Positions 18,401 to 26,187 of a stretch of DNA of 64,000 bases are shown piece by piece. Numbering within the stretch: position 1 is the stretch's first letter; every line of letters starts with the position of its first letter. The DNA lies in the NCBI GenBank assembly GCA_017743475.1, contig JAGHYV010000008.1, positions 1 to 64,000 on the forward strand, read 5' to 3'. The DNA comes from Roseiflexus sp. (GTDB taxonomy: Bacteria > Chloroflexota > Chloroflexia > Chloroflexales > Roseiflexaceae). The notes beneath the pieces are model-generated. The model was not told the DNA's origin. It ran no database searches and saw only the letters and a program-made list of their open reading frames with translations. Position numbers and translations under genes: made by a program.

Positions 18401-18695
18401 TCTTCTCGACCTCGATCTCCACTGGCAGACCGTGGGTATCCCATCCTTCGCGTCGTCCAATGATCCGGTAGCCCTGCATTGCCCGGTAGCGGCAAATGAC
18501 GTCCTTGAAGATGCGCGAGATTGCATGGTGGATGCCGGGGCGACCATTTGCCGTCGGCGGACCCTCGTAAAAGACAAACGGTTTATTGCCAGACTCCAGG
18601 CTTCGCTCGACGATCCGCTTGGTTTGCCACAGGTCGAGCACTTGCTCTTCGAGTCGCGGAAAGTTGACCCTGGTATCGACGGGCTGAAACGCCAT
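15486..18695 (-). CDS. ileS: Isoleucyl-tRNA synthetase
   Basis: A 1069-residue class I synthetase that charges tRNA-Ile. The HIGH motif is in the GIHH form (ANGRPGIHHAISR), and WDTHGLPVEIEVEKKLGF follows, as in the second, eukaryote-like IleS type whose known members are often mupirocin-tolerant. KMSKS is exact in GQKMSKSRGNVVDPW. Cysteine pairs occur in MHCPRCGTSLSDHE and FCWRCDTPLLYY. The ATG at 18695 has AAGGAGG 6 bases upstream; the frame stays open further up only through the T-box leader. Expression is controlled by that T-box. Downstream, 140 bases separate it from the dead Uma2 gene. Confidence 0.96.
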   Translation of the reverse strand: MAFQPVDTRVNFPRLEEQVLDLWQTKRIVERSLESGNKPFVFYEGPPTANGRPGIHHAISRIFKDVICRYRAMQGYRIIGRREGWDTHGLPVEIEVEKKLGFSGKPDIEKYGVAEFNAQCRQSVWEYIQDWRQFTRRIAYWVSEDAYITYENNYIESLWWIFRQLWDRGLLFRDYKVSMHCPRCGTSLSDHEVSLGFKDDVDDPSVWVKFRVRETSHDALRGASFLAWTTTPWTLPANVALAVKPDATYVLASFDSEHLVLAEALVHTVLGDGVTIEQTFRGADLVGTRYENLFDGVPAPGDTVDWSRAYTVVADDFVSLEDGTGIVHIAPAYGDLEIGRKYGLPTLFSVDLSGNVLPEFASLGFAGKFFKQADPDITRNLKARGLLLKSGRVKHSYPFCWRCDTPLLYYAKRSWYIRTTAMKDRLVANNRLINWVPEHIREGRFGNWLENNIDWAVSRERYWGTPIPIWMAEDGYAECIGSLAELEQKVGRSLKDLDLHRPYVDELTWIDPQHGLMRRIPDVADCWFDSGAMPVAQWHYPMENAEIYEQAKQADYICEAVDQTRGWFYTLHAISTLLFDRPAFKNVICLGHILDAEGQKMSKSRGNVVDPWTVMNEHGADALRWYLFTAAPPGSPRRFSAGLVAESLRKFLLTLWNTYAFFVTYANLDGWTPRNNGVAEHLDPATLTPIDRWALARLNSLVRDVTAAFEAYDVTTAGRAIEDFVDELSNWYVRRNRRRFWKSEHDRDKQAAYATLYTCLVTVAKLAAPFIPFVAEAIYRNLVGLETQEASPDTPESVHLATWPIVNEALLDDRLVDDTEVLLKAVSVGRAARRAAGIKVRQPLREMWVRVPTPAALEGLRRFEAELREELNVKAVRYLDSATSLVEYRFKPNLRLVGRKYGKLVPALTAALRDLTGDAARSAAQAVEEGRNITLSVEGQTIELLPEEVLVESSSPQGYAVAEDGGILVALDTTLTPELTMEGLARELVRNIQDARKDAGFAISDRIIVFLGGADGDAEVEAMLRAWGDYVREETLADDLRLCTPPDHVHTTTLELDEGRTLTIGVSRH

Positions 18696-18714
18696 GTGCA
18701 ACCTCCTTGCCAAC

Positions 18715-18990
18715 AAAAAATCCCCGCCCCTTACAGGGACGAGGTGAAAAACCCCGCGGTACCACCCTGTTTCAGCCAATGCGGCTGCACTCATTGAGGC
18801 GCCAACACGCCTCCGCCGGGATAACGGTCGGCGTAACCGGGGCAGGCTACTGACGCGCTGATTGTCCACCAGGCGCGTTCGCCTCCCAGCTCAGGAGTGA
18901 TATTCGGCGACCGAACTCAGACGCGCCTCTCACCACCCGCGCGCTCGCTGACCGGTTCACTGCCACCTACTCGTCTCCGTCACAGCCTTT
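18715..18990 (-). promoter_or_regulatory. T-box riboswitch (isoleucine) with terminator
   Basis: A leader RNA that senses uncharged tRNA-Ile. The T-box AACAGGGTGGTACCGCG is at 18753-18772 on the minus strand. The specifier loop GAATATCACTCC contains ATC, an Ile codon, at 18899-18901. Stem I begins with a GACGGAGACGAGTAGG-like element. The competing terminator is CCTCGTCCC-tgtaa-GGGGCGGGG, followed by A and six T (18715-18744). Low Ile-tRNA charging should favour the antiterminator and allow ileS transcription. Confidence 0.92.
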
Positions 18991-18997
18991 GCAGGGT

Positions 18998-19006
18998 ATT
19001 ATATCA
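18998..19006 (-). promoter_or_regulatory. Extended -10 promoter for the ileS T-box transcript
   Basis: TGATATAAT on the minus strand, a perfect extended -10, sits just before the start of the T-box leader. The position where a -35 box would fall is occupied by the TTGG/TTCC units of the neighbouring heptad array. Confidence 0.6.
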
Positions 19007-19010
19007 CATG

Positions 19011-19076
19011 GAACCAAGAACCAGGAACCGAGAACAAAGAACCAAGAACCAAGAACCAAGAACCAGGAACCGGGCA
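19011..19076 (-). repeat. TTCTTGG-type heptad array over the ileS -35 region
   Basis: About nine 7-bp units (reading GGTTCTT/GGTTCCT on the minus strand) lie immediately upstream of the ileS -10 element. The array starts 5 bases from TGATATAAT. Confidence 0.8.
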
Positions 19077-19411
19077 GCAGATCAACCTGAATATCGGAGT
19101 CGAGTATGAAAAAGGTCTAGTTTAGCGCCTTTCTGGGTCAACTGCGCACTGCTGTCATGCGAAGCAATCTTCCGCTCGATGTCGCTGACCGCCGCTTACA
19201 ACTCTTGCAATGACCGTTCCGTAGCAAACGCTGATTGATAGTCAGCCGTATTCTTTGGTAGAGTGTGCACATATAGGTCAAACCTGACATGATAACAACA
19301 ATCAAGTCTGCCAATGAGTAGCTTAAGCAAAGCTACGGCAGTTATGCAACAGACTGAATGCCATTGTCTGATCACTCGACACGCAATGCCATACTACTAA
19401 AGGGTCACGGT
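19077..19411. other. Intergenic stretch upstream of the dead tcmP
   Basis: No gene supported. Base composition becomes less GC-rich than the flanks, and many stops occur in all frames. It may contain remnants of whatever accompanied tcmP, but nothing recognisable remains. Confidence 0.35.
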
Positions 19412-20480
19412 GATGGCAAAACCAGACAGCACTTCGTGGGAGATCGAGCCACACACGCGCCAAGCATGAAATTCTTCGTCGGTATTTGGGCGCTTGGTTC
19501 CCTATACTGGGATCTGGTAATCGACGACTTGTCTATATCGATGGTTTCTGTGGTCCTGGACGGTATGAGGGGGGCGAGGACGGCTCTCCCATAATCGCCC
19601 TGAAAGAAGCCATGAACCCTCGTGAACGACTTGCCAGCCATGAAATTATTTTCTTATTCCTTGATGAGCGTAAAGATCGCATCGATTAATCGGCTAAATA
19701 TTCCGGAGAAATATGCCCTTTACACGGTAAATTTGAAGAAATCGAGGAAATACTTAATGATCTAAAAATAAATTCAGATCCAGCCTTCATTTTTATAGAT
19801 CCCTTTAGTTTTAGCGGACTTCCATTCAGAAATTTCTTAGAAACGAGAAGACCGAAGTATTTGTCAACATAATGATAAGTGCAATAAACATATTTTTGAG
19901 TCATCCTAAAGATAGTGTGAGAGAAAGTATTAAAGACCTTTATGGAACAGACGAGGTATTAGAAATCCCCCGAATATCACCAGATAGAGATCGTGATCTA
20001 AGATTGTTATACCAGCAGCAGCTTCGGAAAAGCGCAAAATTCGTGCGCTACTTCGAAATGGGAGATCGTAAGGATCGGATTATCTATTGCCTTTTCTTTG
20101 CAAGTAACCACCATTTAGGGTACTTAAAAATGAAAGAGGCTTTTTGGAAGGTGGATAAGCGGGCAGGTTTTTGTTTTTCTGATGCTACAAACCCTGACCG
20201 GCTTATACTTTTTGAAAAAGGAGATATATCTTCTCTTATTTCCGACATCTCTAAGAAATTTTGTCGAAAGAGAGTTTTTGTTCGAGAGATAAGAGAGTAT
20301 ACCGAAAAAGAGACTATATTCCTCGAAAGACATATGAAAGAGGTTCTTAAGCAACTGGAAAATCAACGATTAATCGATGTGGAAAATCTCAAAGCCGATG
20401 GAGAGAAACGACGTAGAGGAACTTTCCCGTCTGATGCGATCGTTTCATTTAATTCAGATGTTATTGACTGTCAATCATAA
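19412..20480 (+). pseudogene. Decayed three-Cys-motif partner protein (TcmP family)
   Basis: TcmP-family proteins occur in mobile and defence-type neighbourhoods beside a three-Cys-motif protein of the DUF5131 type; their biochemistry is not established. Here the pieces are WEIEPHT, then (new frame from about 19455) AKHEILRRYLGAWFPILGS, LVYIDGFCGPGRYEGGEDGSPIIAL, FLDERKDRID followed by TAA at 19687-19689, FIFIDPFSFSGLPF, and (new frame from about 19840) ISAINIFLSHPKDSVRESIKDLYG to the end. At least two frameshifts and one nonsense codon kill it. The second half is strikingly AT-rich, with AGA and ATA codons unlike its neighbours, which suggests horizontal origin. Confidence 0.75.
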
Positions 20481-20530
20481 AATACTATTCTGGATAACCT
20501 GCCCAAGTTGCTGCTTTCCTTTTCAAGATC

Positions 20531-21430
20531 TCACAGCGTGATCAGAAACGATGATCTCGGATAGAGCCGATTCAGGATCATCGCGATGGAACTAGGATAA
20601 AGAAAGGCTTCGCTCGATTCTGGATTGCAGTTGTATTCTTTGCTAGCCAAACGATTGCGTCCCACCTAGACAATCGATTGTTCGACGACCTAACGCTTCG
20701 GAATAACGGCACGTCCCTTTTGTCCAAGAGGTTTTCCAGTGACATTCAGGCGTATTGCTGTGTTCTTTTCCGTCTATGCATCTCACCCTTGTTTCTACCC
20801 CTCGTCAACGCGAATCTCTCGCATCCGAGGAAACGATTGATGATGTGCGGCCAAAAGCCATTCCGCCCCGTCGATATCCGAGATGTCTGCTGGATGCACG
20901 AGCACGCGCAACAAGAAACCATTCGTGTCAACCCAGCATTGCCGTTTGCGCCCGTTGACCTTTTTTTAAGCCGCGCTCGCCGCCTGCTTCGGTCGTTTTG
21001 GTTGATTGGGAGTCCAGGACGCTGATGGATGGCTCTGGGTCGCAGTCCAGCGCTTGTCGCGCCAGTTGACGCAGCGTATCATTGATCTTGACGAATGTTC
21101 CATCACGATTCCATTTGTCGAAATAGGAGCGAACCGAACTCATCGGCGGAAAATCAGCTGGAAGCAGTCGCCATTGGCAGCCAGTGCGATGTTTGTAAAG
21201 CAGCGCGTTGACGATCGCCCGCAGATCGATTTCGGTCGGGCGGTCGCCCTTTGGCGACGTGACGGTGACGAGTGGCGCGATGGCGACCCATTGCGCGTCG
21301 GTCAGATCGGTCGCATAATTCGTCGGATAGAGTCGGCGCTCGCGTTTCGGCATAACAGATTGCTCCCCATCAGAACGGCATGTTCACCATCATGAAACCA
21401 CAAATCCATCTGGGTTTCTGATCGCCCTCT
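20531..21430 (-). mobile_element. Degenerate IS5-family insertion sequence
   Basis: A ~900-bp element with matching inverted ends: CTCACAGCGTGATCAGAAAC at the left (from about 20530) and, on the minus strand, CTCAGAGGGCGATCAGAAAC at the right (to about 21430), 16 of 20 identical. It contains one decayed transposase gene. Size and end structure suit the IS5 family. It is wedged between the dead tcmP and a heptad array, whose TTCTCAG unit merges with the right end. No target duplication could be identified. Confidence 0.65.
20550..21353 (-). pseudogene. Decayed IS5-family transposase
   Basis: The first 141 codons are intact: LYPTNYATDLTDAQWVAIAPLV, KHRTGCQWRLLPADFPPMSSVRSYFDKW and VLDSQSTKTTEAGGERG. 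Reading then fails at a run of seven A (20961-20967), where one base must be dropped to continue into VNGRKRQCWVDTNGFLLRVLVHPADISD and REIRVDEG. A TAG follows, then scattered remnants (NVTGKPLGQKG, a CNPESSEAFLY-like piece) with more stops. The DDE catalytic core is therefore interrupted and the gene is dead. Confidence 0.8.
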
Positions 21431-21549
21431 GAGAACCGGGAACCGCGAACCAAGAACCAACAACTGAGAACCAAGAACTGAGAACTGAGAACAACGTGCA
21501 ACCTTCAACGTGCAACCTTGCAACGTTCAACCTTCAACCTTCACCGCCT
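21431..21549 (-). repeat. Composite heptad array between the IS remnant and the rhodanese gene
   Basis: Read on the minus strand, this has the same order as the array before apt: GGTGAAGG/GGTTGAA/CGTTGCA units, the junction GCACGTTGTTCTCAG, then TTCTCAG/TTCTTGG/TTCGCGG units. It begins within bases of the rhodanese stop codon. Confidence 0.8.
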
Positions 21550-22440
21550 TCACCCTTCACCGCCTCCGGGTTCCGGTCCCGTCGCTACGGGGCGTGCAGG
21601 ATCGCGTGACCAGTCACTCCAGGAGCCTTCATAGAGGAGCGCATTCTTCCAGCCAGCGCGTTCGAGTGCCAGGATGGTGTGCGCTGCGGTAACGCCAGAA
21701 CCGCAATAACACACAATCATTTCGGCGCGATCAGCACCAAGTGCAGCATAGCGTGCCCGCAGCGCGTCTGCTGGCAACAACCGCCCGTCGGCATCGATGA
21801 CATCGGCGTAGGGTGCGGAAACCGCGCCTGGAATATGACCGGCACGCGGATCGAGGGGTTCGGCGATCCCCTGGTAGCGCTCCGGCGCACGCACATCGAT
21901 GATCAGTGCGCGCGGATTGTGGCGCAGTGCCTCCACAGCGTCTGCATCGACAACCATCGAGCGGTTGGGGCGGGGGATAAATACTGTCGGCTGTGGGGTT
22001 ACATCACCCGACTCGACCGGGAAACCGGCAGCTATCCATGCAGGCCATCCCCCGTCGAGCAGTGAGACCTTTTCATGCCCGAAATAGCGCAACAGCCACC
22101 AGAGACGCGCAGCATAGGCGCCACCGACGCTGTCGTAGGCGATGACGTGGGTTGTGGGAGCAATCCCCGCGCGTGAGGCAGTTGCTGCGAATGCTTCGGG
22201 TGATGGAATGGGATGGCGACCCGGTCCCTGAAACGGCGGCGCTGCCAGGTCAGTGTCGATGTCAAGATACACAGCGCCGGGGATGTGCGCTTCCAGATAC
22301 TCGATGCGTCCACGTCCGGGTTCGAGAAGATACCAGCGCAGATCGGCGATGCGGATGTCCGGGTCGTTCAGGCGCTCCAGGAGCCATACAGGAGATACGA
22401 GATGGTCGATGGTCATACCAGTGTACTTTCTTCTGCTCAC
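21550..22440 (-). CDS. sseA: Thiosulfate/3-mercaptopyruvate sulfurtransferase (two-domain rhodanese)
   Basis: A 296-residue tandem rhodanese that transfers sulfane sulfur from thiosulfate or 3-mercaptopyruvate to a thiophilic acceptor. The N-terminal inactive domain has AHIPGAVYLDIDTDLAAP and YDSVGGAYAARLWWLLR. The C-terminal domain has the active loop CYCGSGVTAA with catalytic Cys246. GTG at 22440 overlaps the TGA of the preceding binding-protein gene (GTGA), indicating coupling; an ATG at 22416 also fits the family start. Coupling to a peptide-binding protein is unusual. A heptad array begins right after the stop. Confidence 0.9.
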   Translation of the reverse strand: MSRRKYTGMTIDHLVSPVWLLERLNDPDIRIADLRWYLLEPGRGRIEYLEAHIPGAVYLDIDTDLAAPPFQGPGRHPIPSPEAFAATASRAGIAPTTHVIAYDSVGGAYAARLWWLLRYFGHEKVSLLDGGWPAWIAAGFPVESGDVTPQPTVFIPRPNRSMVVDADAVEALRHNPRALIIDVRAPERYQGIAEPLDPRAGHIPGAVSAPYADVIDADGRLLPADALRARYAALGADRAEMIVCYCGSGVTAAHTILALERAGWKNALLYEGSWSDWSRDPARPVATGPEPGGGEG

Positions 22441-24107
22441 CGCAGATCGCCGCGAATCTCGCGGGCGCTGCGTAGATACCAGCGGTTGACATTCACAAAA
22501 CGCCCCTCGCGCCCGATCAGCAGATGTGGCGGAGCAGCTGCATCTGGCGGGATGGTAATCGTGTCGCCAAGGTCGACAACTGTAGCATGGAAGAGGATCG
22601 GTTGATAGAGAATGATCCCTGGCACCAGTTCGACCCAGCGTTCCTGAAATTCGCGGTAGAGTTCGGCACGATCAGTGATGTCGTAGATTTTGCGCGCGCT
22701 GGAGAGGAGTTCGTCGATAGCGGCATCTTCAAGACCTGCATAATTGCGTCCGCGTTCCGCCTGACTCGAATGCCAGAGTTCGAAGACATCGGGATCGGAA
22801 CCGAGCCGCTGCCATCCGTGTAGCGCGATGGTAAACTCATGCGCTTCCAGCCGACGTTGCACTTCGCCGGGTTCGACTGGTTCAACAACGATCTGTACCC
22901 CAATGGTGTTCCACTGACGGGCAATCGCTTCTGCAACCGCACGCCGAACGGGGGAGTTATCGGTCAGCAGCGAAAAGACGAGCGGTTGACCGTCCCGAGC
23001 ACGGATGCCATCAGCGCCCGGAACGTACCCCAGCATGTCAAGTTGCGCCATAGCACGGGCAGCGTCTGGCTCATACCAAGACACATCAGACGTCTCCGCC
23101 CACCATCCACGCAGAATCGGCGTATCGAGTCGCATCACCTTTCCCGCAAGTACATCGGCAATCAGGGCATCCTTGTTGAGTCCAGTCGCCAGTGCGCGTC
23201 GCACGCCGAGATCGGTAAGCGGACCGTCGCGCAAGTTGAAGGAGAGCGCCGTGTATCCATCCAGCAGCGCCTGACGTCGCACAACACCACGCGGCAGGTT
23301 GACATCCGCCAGTGCGCTGGTGCCAGTGAATGCCAGGCCCTGAATCTCACCACGGGTCAGCGCTGCGAATGCTTCCTGTTCAGTGCGAAAAAAGCGCAGT
23401 TCGATCGTTTCGATGAACGGAGTCATGCCGAAATAACGCGGGTTGGCACGTAGCAGCGCACGTTGTTCATCGAGTTCCACCAGGCGGTACGGACCAGCGC
23501 CGACCGGCAGGCGGTTGAACGAATGCGCTTCCCACTGTTCTGGTGGAATATTGCGCAGCAGGTGTGCAGGCAGGATTGGGAAACCGGTCAACTGCAGGAA
23601 CGGCGCGAATGGCGCTTCCAGTCGGAAACTGACGCTCCGTTCTCCGGCGCGATCAACAAGGACAGTGCGCCAGAAGGCGGCAACGTTCTGATCACCGGCG
23701 AACGCTGGACCCTGCACGGCGCGTAGCGTGAACAGCACGTCATCGACCGTCACCGGCGCACCATCGTGCCATGTTACACCGTTTCGCAGCGTAAAGGTGT
23801 AGACTGTCCCGCTCTCATCAACCGCCCACGACTCGGCAAGCGCTGGCATAGGCAGACCGTCGGGACCGGGGCGAGTCAACCCTTCAAAAACCAGGCGCTG
23901 GATGTCGGCAGCGACTGGATCGGTGGCTGGATCAACGACCAGGGGACTAAGATGCACTGGCGCGCCAATGACCCCTTCGATATAATCGCCTCCCGCAAGC
24001 GGGCGCGCTACCGATGCGCGGGTGAGTGCCAGGTAACTCATCAGAATCAGCACCGTAAGGGCGCTGATCGACGCAATCAGGATTTGCCAGCGAATGCGGC
24101 GTGCCAT
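22437..24107 (-). CDS. Oligopeptide-type ABC transporter substrate-binding protein
   Basis: A 556-residue SBP family 5 protein (OppA/DppA type) that captures peptides or similar solutes outside the membrane. It has one N-terminal hydrophobic segment after MARRIRWQ (about residues 8-28) and no lipobox, so it is either secreted or membrane-anchored. Family landmarks are VFEGLTRPGPDGLPMPALAESWAVDESGTVYTFTLRNGVTWHDGAPVTVDDVLFTL and GWWAETSDVSWYEPDAARAMAQLD. I start it at the ATG 24107, where the signal-like segment begins; no strong Shine-Dalgarno is visible. No permease genes are adjacent. It sits between secG and the coupled rhodanese. Confidence 0.88.
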   Translation of the reverse strand: MARRIRWQILIASISALTVLILMSYLALTRASVARPLAGGDYIEGVIGAPVHLSPLVVDPATDPVAADIQRLVFEGLTRPGPDGLPMPALAESWAVDESGTVYTFTLRNGVTWHDGAPVTVDDVLFTLRAVQGPAFAGDQNVAAFWRTVLVDRAGERSVSFRLEAPFAPFLQLTGFPILPAHLLRNIPPEQWEAHSFNRLPVGAGPYRLVELDEQRALLRANPRYFGMTPFIETIELRFFRTEQEAFAALTRGEIQGLAFTGTSALADVNLPRGVVRRQALLDGYTALSFNLRDGPLTDLGVRRALATGLNKDALIADVLAGKVMRLDTPILRGWWAETSDVSWYEPDAARAMAQLDMLGYVPGADGIRARDGQPLVFSLLTDNSPVRRAVAEAIARQWNTIGVQIVVEPVEPGEVQRRLEAHEFTIALHGWQRLGSDPDVFELWHSSQAERGRNYAGLEDAAIDELLSSARKIYDITDRAELYREFQERWVELVPGIILYQPILFHATVVDLGDTITIPPDAAAPPHLLIGREGRFVNVNRWYLRSAREIRGDLR

Positions 24108-24180
24108 AAATGTGTCAACAAGGAAGTGCAAGCGCCGCTTTACTCCTGTACGGCAGCGCCTGCTGCATTCAACACGCCGT

Positions 24181-24390
24181 TTACCAGATCGGCAGGCTGG
24201 CAATCAGCGCCAACAGAAGGAATACGACCGCCAGCACGATCGTCGCCTGGTGCATCGTCTTCTCGATGCCACGCTTCGTGCGATAGATGGTGTCGCGTTG
24301 TTGCAAACCGGCGGTGCGCCCCTGCACGACGACCAGAAAGGTTAGCGCTATGCTGACAATGATAAGTGCGCTGTAAAGTGCGATCTTCAC
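24181..24390 (-). CDS. secG: Preprotein translocase subunit SecG
   Basis: A 69-residue protein with two transmembrane helices: IALYSALIIVSIALTFLVVV and QATIVLAVVFLLLALIASL. Between them lies the SecG-type loop QGRTAGL and YRTKRGIEKTMHQ. SecG assists SecYE/SecA protein export. I chose GTG at 24390 with AGGA 7 bases upstream; a GTG at 24423 is in frame but lies almost at the expected transcription start. The gene has its own strong promoter and is followed by the binding-protein gene after 73 bases. Confidence 0.88.
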   Translation of the reverse strand: MKIALYSALIIVSIALTFLVVVQGRTAGLQQRDTIYRTKRGIEKTMHQATIVLAVVFLLLALIASLPIW

Positions 24391-24431
24391 CTGTCGATCC
24401 TGTTGGTACGAACCTTGTATCACGAGGCGGT

Positions 24432-24460
24432 ATTATAGCATCGGCATGGCTGAATGCCAA
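24432..24460 (-). promoter_or_regulatory. secG promoter
   Basis: Minus-strand TTGGCA (24455-24460), a 17-base spacer ending in TGC, and TATAAT (24432-24437). This has both a -35 box and the extended -10. It overlaps the region just before the moeZ stop codon. Confidence 0.75.
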
Positions 24461-24462
24461 CC

Positions 24463-25614
24463 TCAGTATTTTGGCATACTCGGATCGACCTCATCGGACC
24501 AGCGCAAGATCCCGCCTGCCATGTTCTTTACTTTGCGGAACCCTGCCTGGCGAAGCAATTCGACCGCGCGGGCGCTGCGAACACCGCTGCGACAGTAGAC
24601 GACCATTTCGACAGCACTATCGAGTTCGTTCATCCGCTCCGCCAGTTCGTTGACCGAGATCCGCACGGCGCCAGGAATGTGGCAGATCTCCCACTCGTTC
24701 GGTTCGCGTACATCAAGCAGGAAGGGCGGGTTGTCGCTGCGCAGCCATTCGGCGACTTCGGCGGGAGTTATCTCAATAGTCCCGTCACGATGCGCTTCTT
24801 CGGGAGAAATACCGCAGAACTGCTGATAATCTATCAGTTCAGTGACTGTCGGATGATCGCCACACACTGGACAATCGGGGTTGCGCCGCAGTTTCAGTTG
24901 GCGGAAGCGCATCACTAAGGCATCGTAGAGCAGCAGACAACCAATCAGCGGCTCGCCAATGCCGGTGAGCAGTTTGATTGCCTCAGTCGCCTGAATCGTC
25001 CCGATCACGCCAGGGAGCACGCCAAGTACGCCACCCTCGGCGCAACTCGGCACCAGACCAGGCGGCGGCGGCTCCGGGTACAGACAACGGTAGCATGGTC
25101 CGCCGTGTTTTGGCGAAAACACCGTTGCCTGCCCTTCGAAGCGGAAGATCGAGCCGTAGACGTTGGGTTTGCCCAGCATCACACAGGCGTCGTTCGTCAG
25201 ATAGCGGGTGGGAAAATTATCGGTACCATCCACTATCACATCGTATGGTCGGATCAGGTCAAATGCATTTTCCGACGTGATCTGAACGTCGTAGGTAGCA
25301 ATGTCGATATGCGGATTGAGATCACGCAGGCGCATTTTTGCCGACTCGGTTTTGCGAATGCCTAGCGTGGATGTGCCGTGAATAATCTGGCGCTGCAGGT
25401 TGCTTTCATCTACGATGTCGAAATCAACCAGACCAATGTGTCCCACGCCTGCGGCAGCGAGATACAGCGCCAGCGGCGATCCGAGCCCGCCAGCTCCGAT
25501 CAGCAGCACGCTGCCCTGCTTGAGTTTGCGCTGTCCTTCCATGCCAAACTCAGGCAGAATCAGATGCCGTGAGTAGCGGCGGATTTCCTCGTTCGATAGA
25601 GAAGGTGAAATCAT
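24463..25614 (-). CDS. moeZ: Sulfur carrier adenylyltransferase/sulfurtransferase (MoeZ/MoeB-rhodanese fusion)
   Basis: A 383-residue E1-like enzyme fused to a rhodanese domain. It adenylates the C-terminal glycine of a ubiquitin-like sulfur carrier and then converts it to a thiocarboxylate. GAGGLGSPLALYLAAAGVG is the ATP site (about 40-58), Cys191 in SCAEGGVLGV is the candidate catalytic Cys, and CYRC (174-177) with CPVC (248-251) bind Zn. The rhodanese part ends with YCRSGVRSA, Cys341. ATG at 25614 has GGAG 6 bases upstream. In Mycobacterium the equivalent MoeZ loads CysO; here the carrier, JAMM protease and cysteine synthase lie directly upstream in the same direction. Confidence 0.9.
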   Translation of the reverse strand: MISPSLSNEEIRRYSRHLILPEFGMEGQRKLKQGSVLLIGAGGLGSPLALYLAAAGVGHIGLVDFDIVDESNLQRQIIHGTSTLGIRKTESAKMRLRDLNPHIDIATYDVQITSENAFDLIRPYDVIVDGTDNFPTRYLTNDACVMLGKPNVYGSIFRFEGQATVFSPKHGGPCYRCLYPEPPPPGLVPSCAEGGVLGVLPGVIGTIQATEAIKLLTGIGEPLIGCLLLYDALVMRFRQLKLRRNPDCPVCGDHPTVTELIDYQQFCGISPEEAHRDGTIEITPAEVAEWLRSDNPPFLLDVREPNEWEICHIPGAVRISVNELAERMNELDSAVEMVVYCRSGVRSARAVELLRQAGFRKVKNMAGGILRWSDEVDPSMPKY

Positions 25615-25670
25615 ATGCTGCTCCACAACTTCTAGGAAGAGACCATTCACACCTCTCCTGCTAATACGCG

Positions 25671-25716
25671 CCCCGAAGTTTGCTGCGCGCCATTGCGCAG
25701 GCGACAAACTTCGGGG
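25671..25716 (-). other. Long perfect hairpin between the carrier gene and moeZ
   Basis: CCCCGAAGTTTG (25671-25682) and CAAACTTCGGGG (25705-25716) are a perfect 12-bp inverted repeat. Inside it a second stem, TGCGC/GCGCA (25684-25699), adds to the structure. It begins 1 base after the carrier stop codon. There is no U tract, so it is more likely an RNA-stability or processing structure, setting unequal levels of carrier and activating enzyme, than a terminator. Confidence 0.65.
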
Positions 25717-25717
25717 G

Positions 25718-25996
25718 TCAGATGCCGCCAGCGATTGCCGGAATGATGCTCACGGTCTCGCCGTCGGGAACTGGCGTCTCGATCCCCTGCAGGTGACGGA
25801 TATCTTCATCGCCAACGTAGATATTGACAAAACTGCGCAGAGTGCCTTGATCGTTGTAGAGATGCCTGCCCAGTTGCGGGTATTGCTCGCTCAGCGCCGC
25901 CAGTATTTGACCTACAGAACCGGCTGCAAGTGAGACGCTGGCATTGCCGTCGGCGTACTGGCGAAGCGCGGTTGGAATAGTAACGGTAACTGCCAT
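25718..25996 (-). CDS. cysO: ThiS/MoaD-like sulfur carrier protein (CysO-like) ending GGI
   Basis: A 92-residue beta-grasp protein of the MoaD/ThiS family. It matches CysO-like carriers: VTIPTALRQYADG at the start, GTLRSFVNIYVGDEDIRHLQG in the middle and VSIIPAIAGG near the end. Carriers work through a C-terminal Gly-Gly thiocarboxylate, but here one extra Ile follows the Gly-Gly. That would have to be removed before activation, and a JAMM protease is encoded directly upstream. Start ATG is preceded by AGAGGT. A short heptad array lies just upstream. Confidence 0.85.
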   Translation of the reverse strand: MAVTVTIPTALRQYADGNASVSLAAGSVGQILAALSEQYPQLGRHLYNDQGTLRSFVNIYVGDEDIRHLQGIETPVPDGETVSIIPAIAGGI

Positions 25997-26008
25997 GGGT
26001 GTGACCTC

Positions 26009-26040
26009 TTTTGAGAACTGAGAACTAGGAACTGGGAGTC
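26009..26040 (-). repeat. Short TTCTCAG-type heptad array before the carrier gene
   Basis: On the minus strand four to five 7-bp units (AGTTCCT, AGTTCTC, AGTTCTC) precede the AGAGGT ribosome binding site of the carrier gene, as at apt and cysH. The remaining ~145 bases up to the JAMM gene stop show nothing else. Confidence 0.6.
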
Positions 26041-26187
26041 GGGTGCAGGAGTCAGATGTTTGGTGTTTGCCTCTATCTGTGCTTCCCTGCCGACCTTACT
26101 GCATTTCTCGGATACAGTGACTATCGTTCGCGTCTGCTATTTCCCCGGATGGCGGGTCGCACTACCTGGCACGGAGGCATCGAGCGT

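Noticed and set aside
20961-20967. A7 tract as a programmed -1 frameshift site for the transposase
   Set aside because: The downstream frame requires +1, not -1, and further stops follow.
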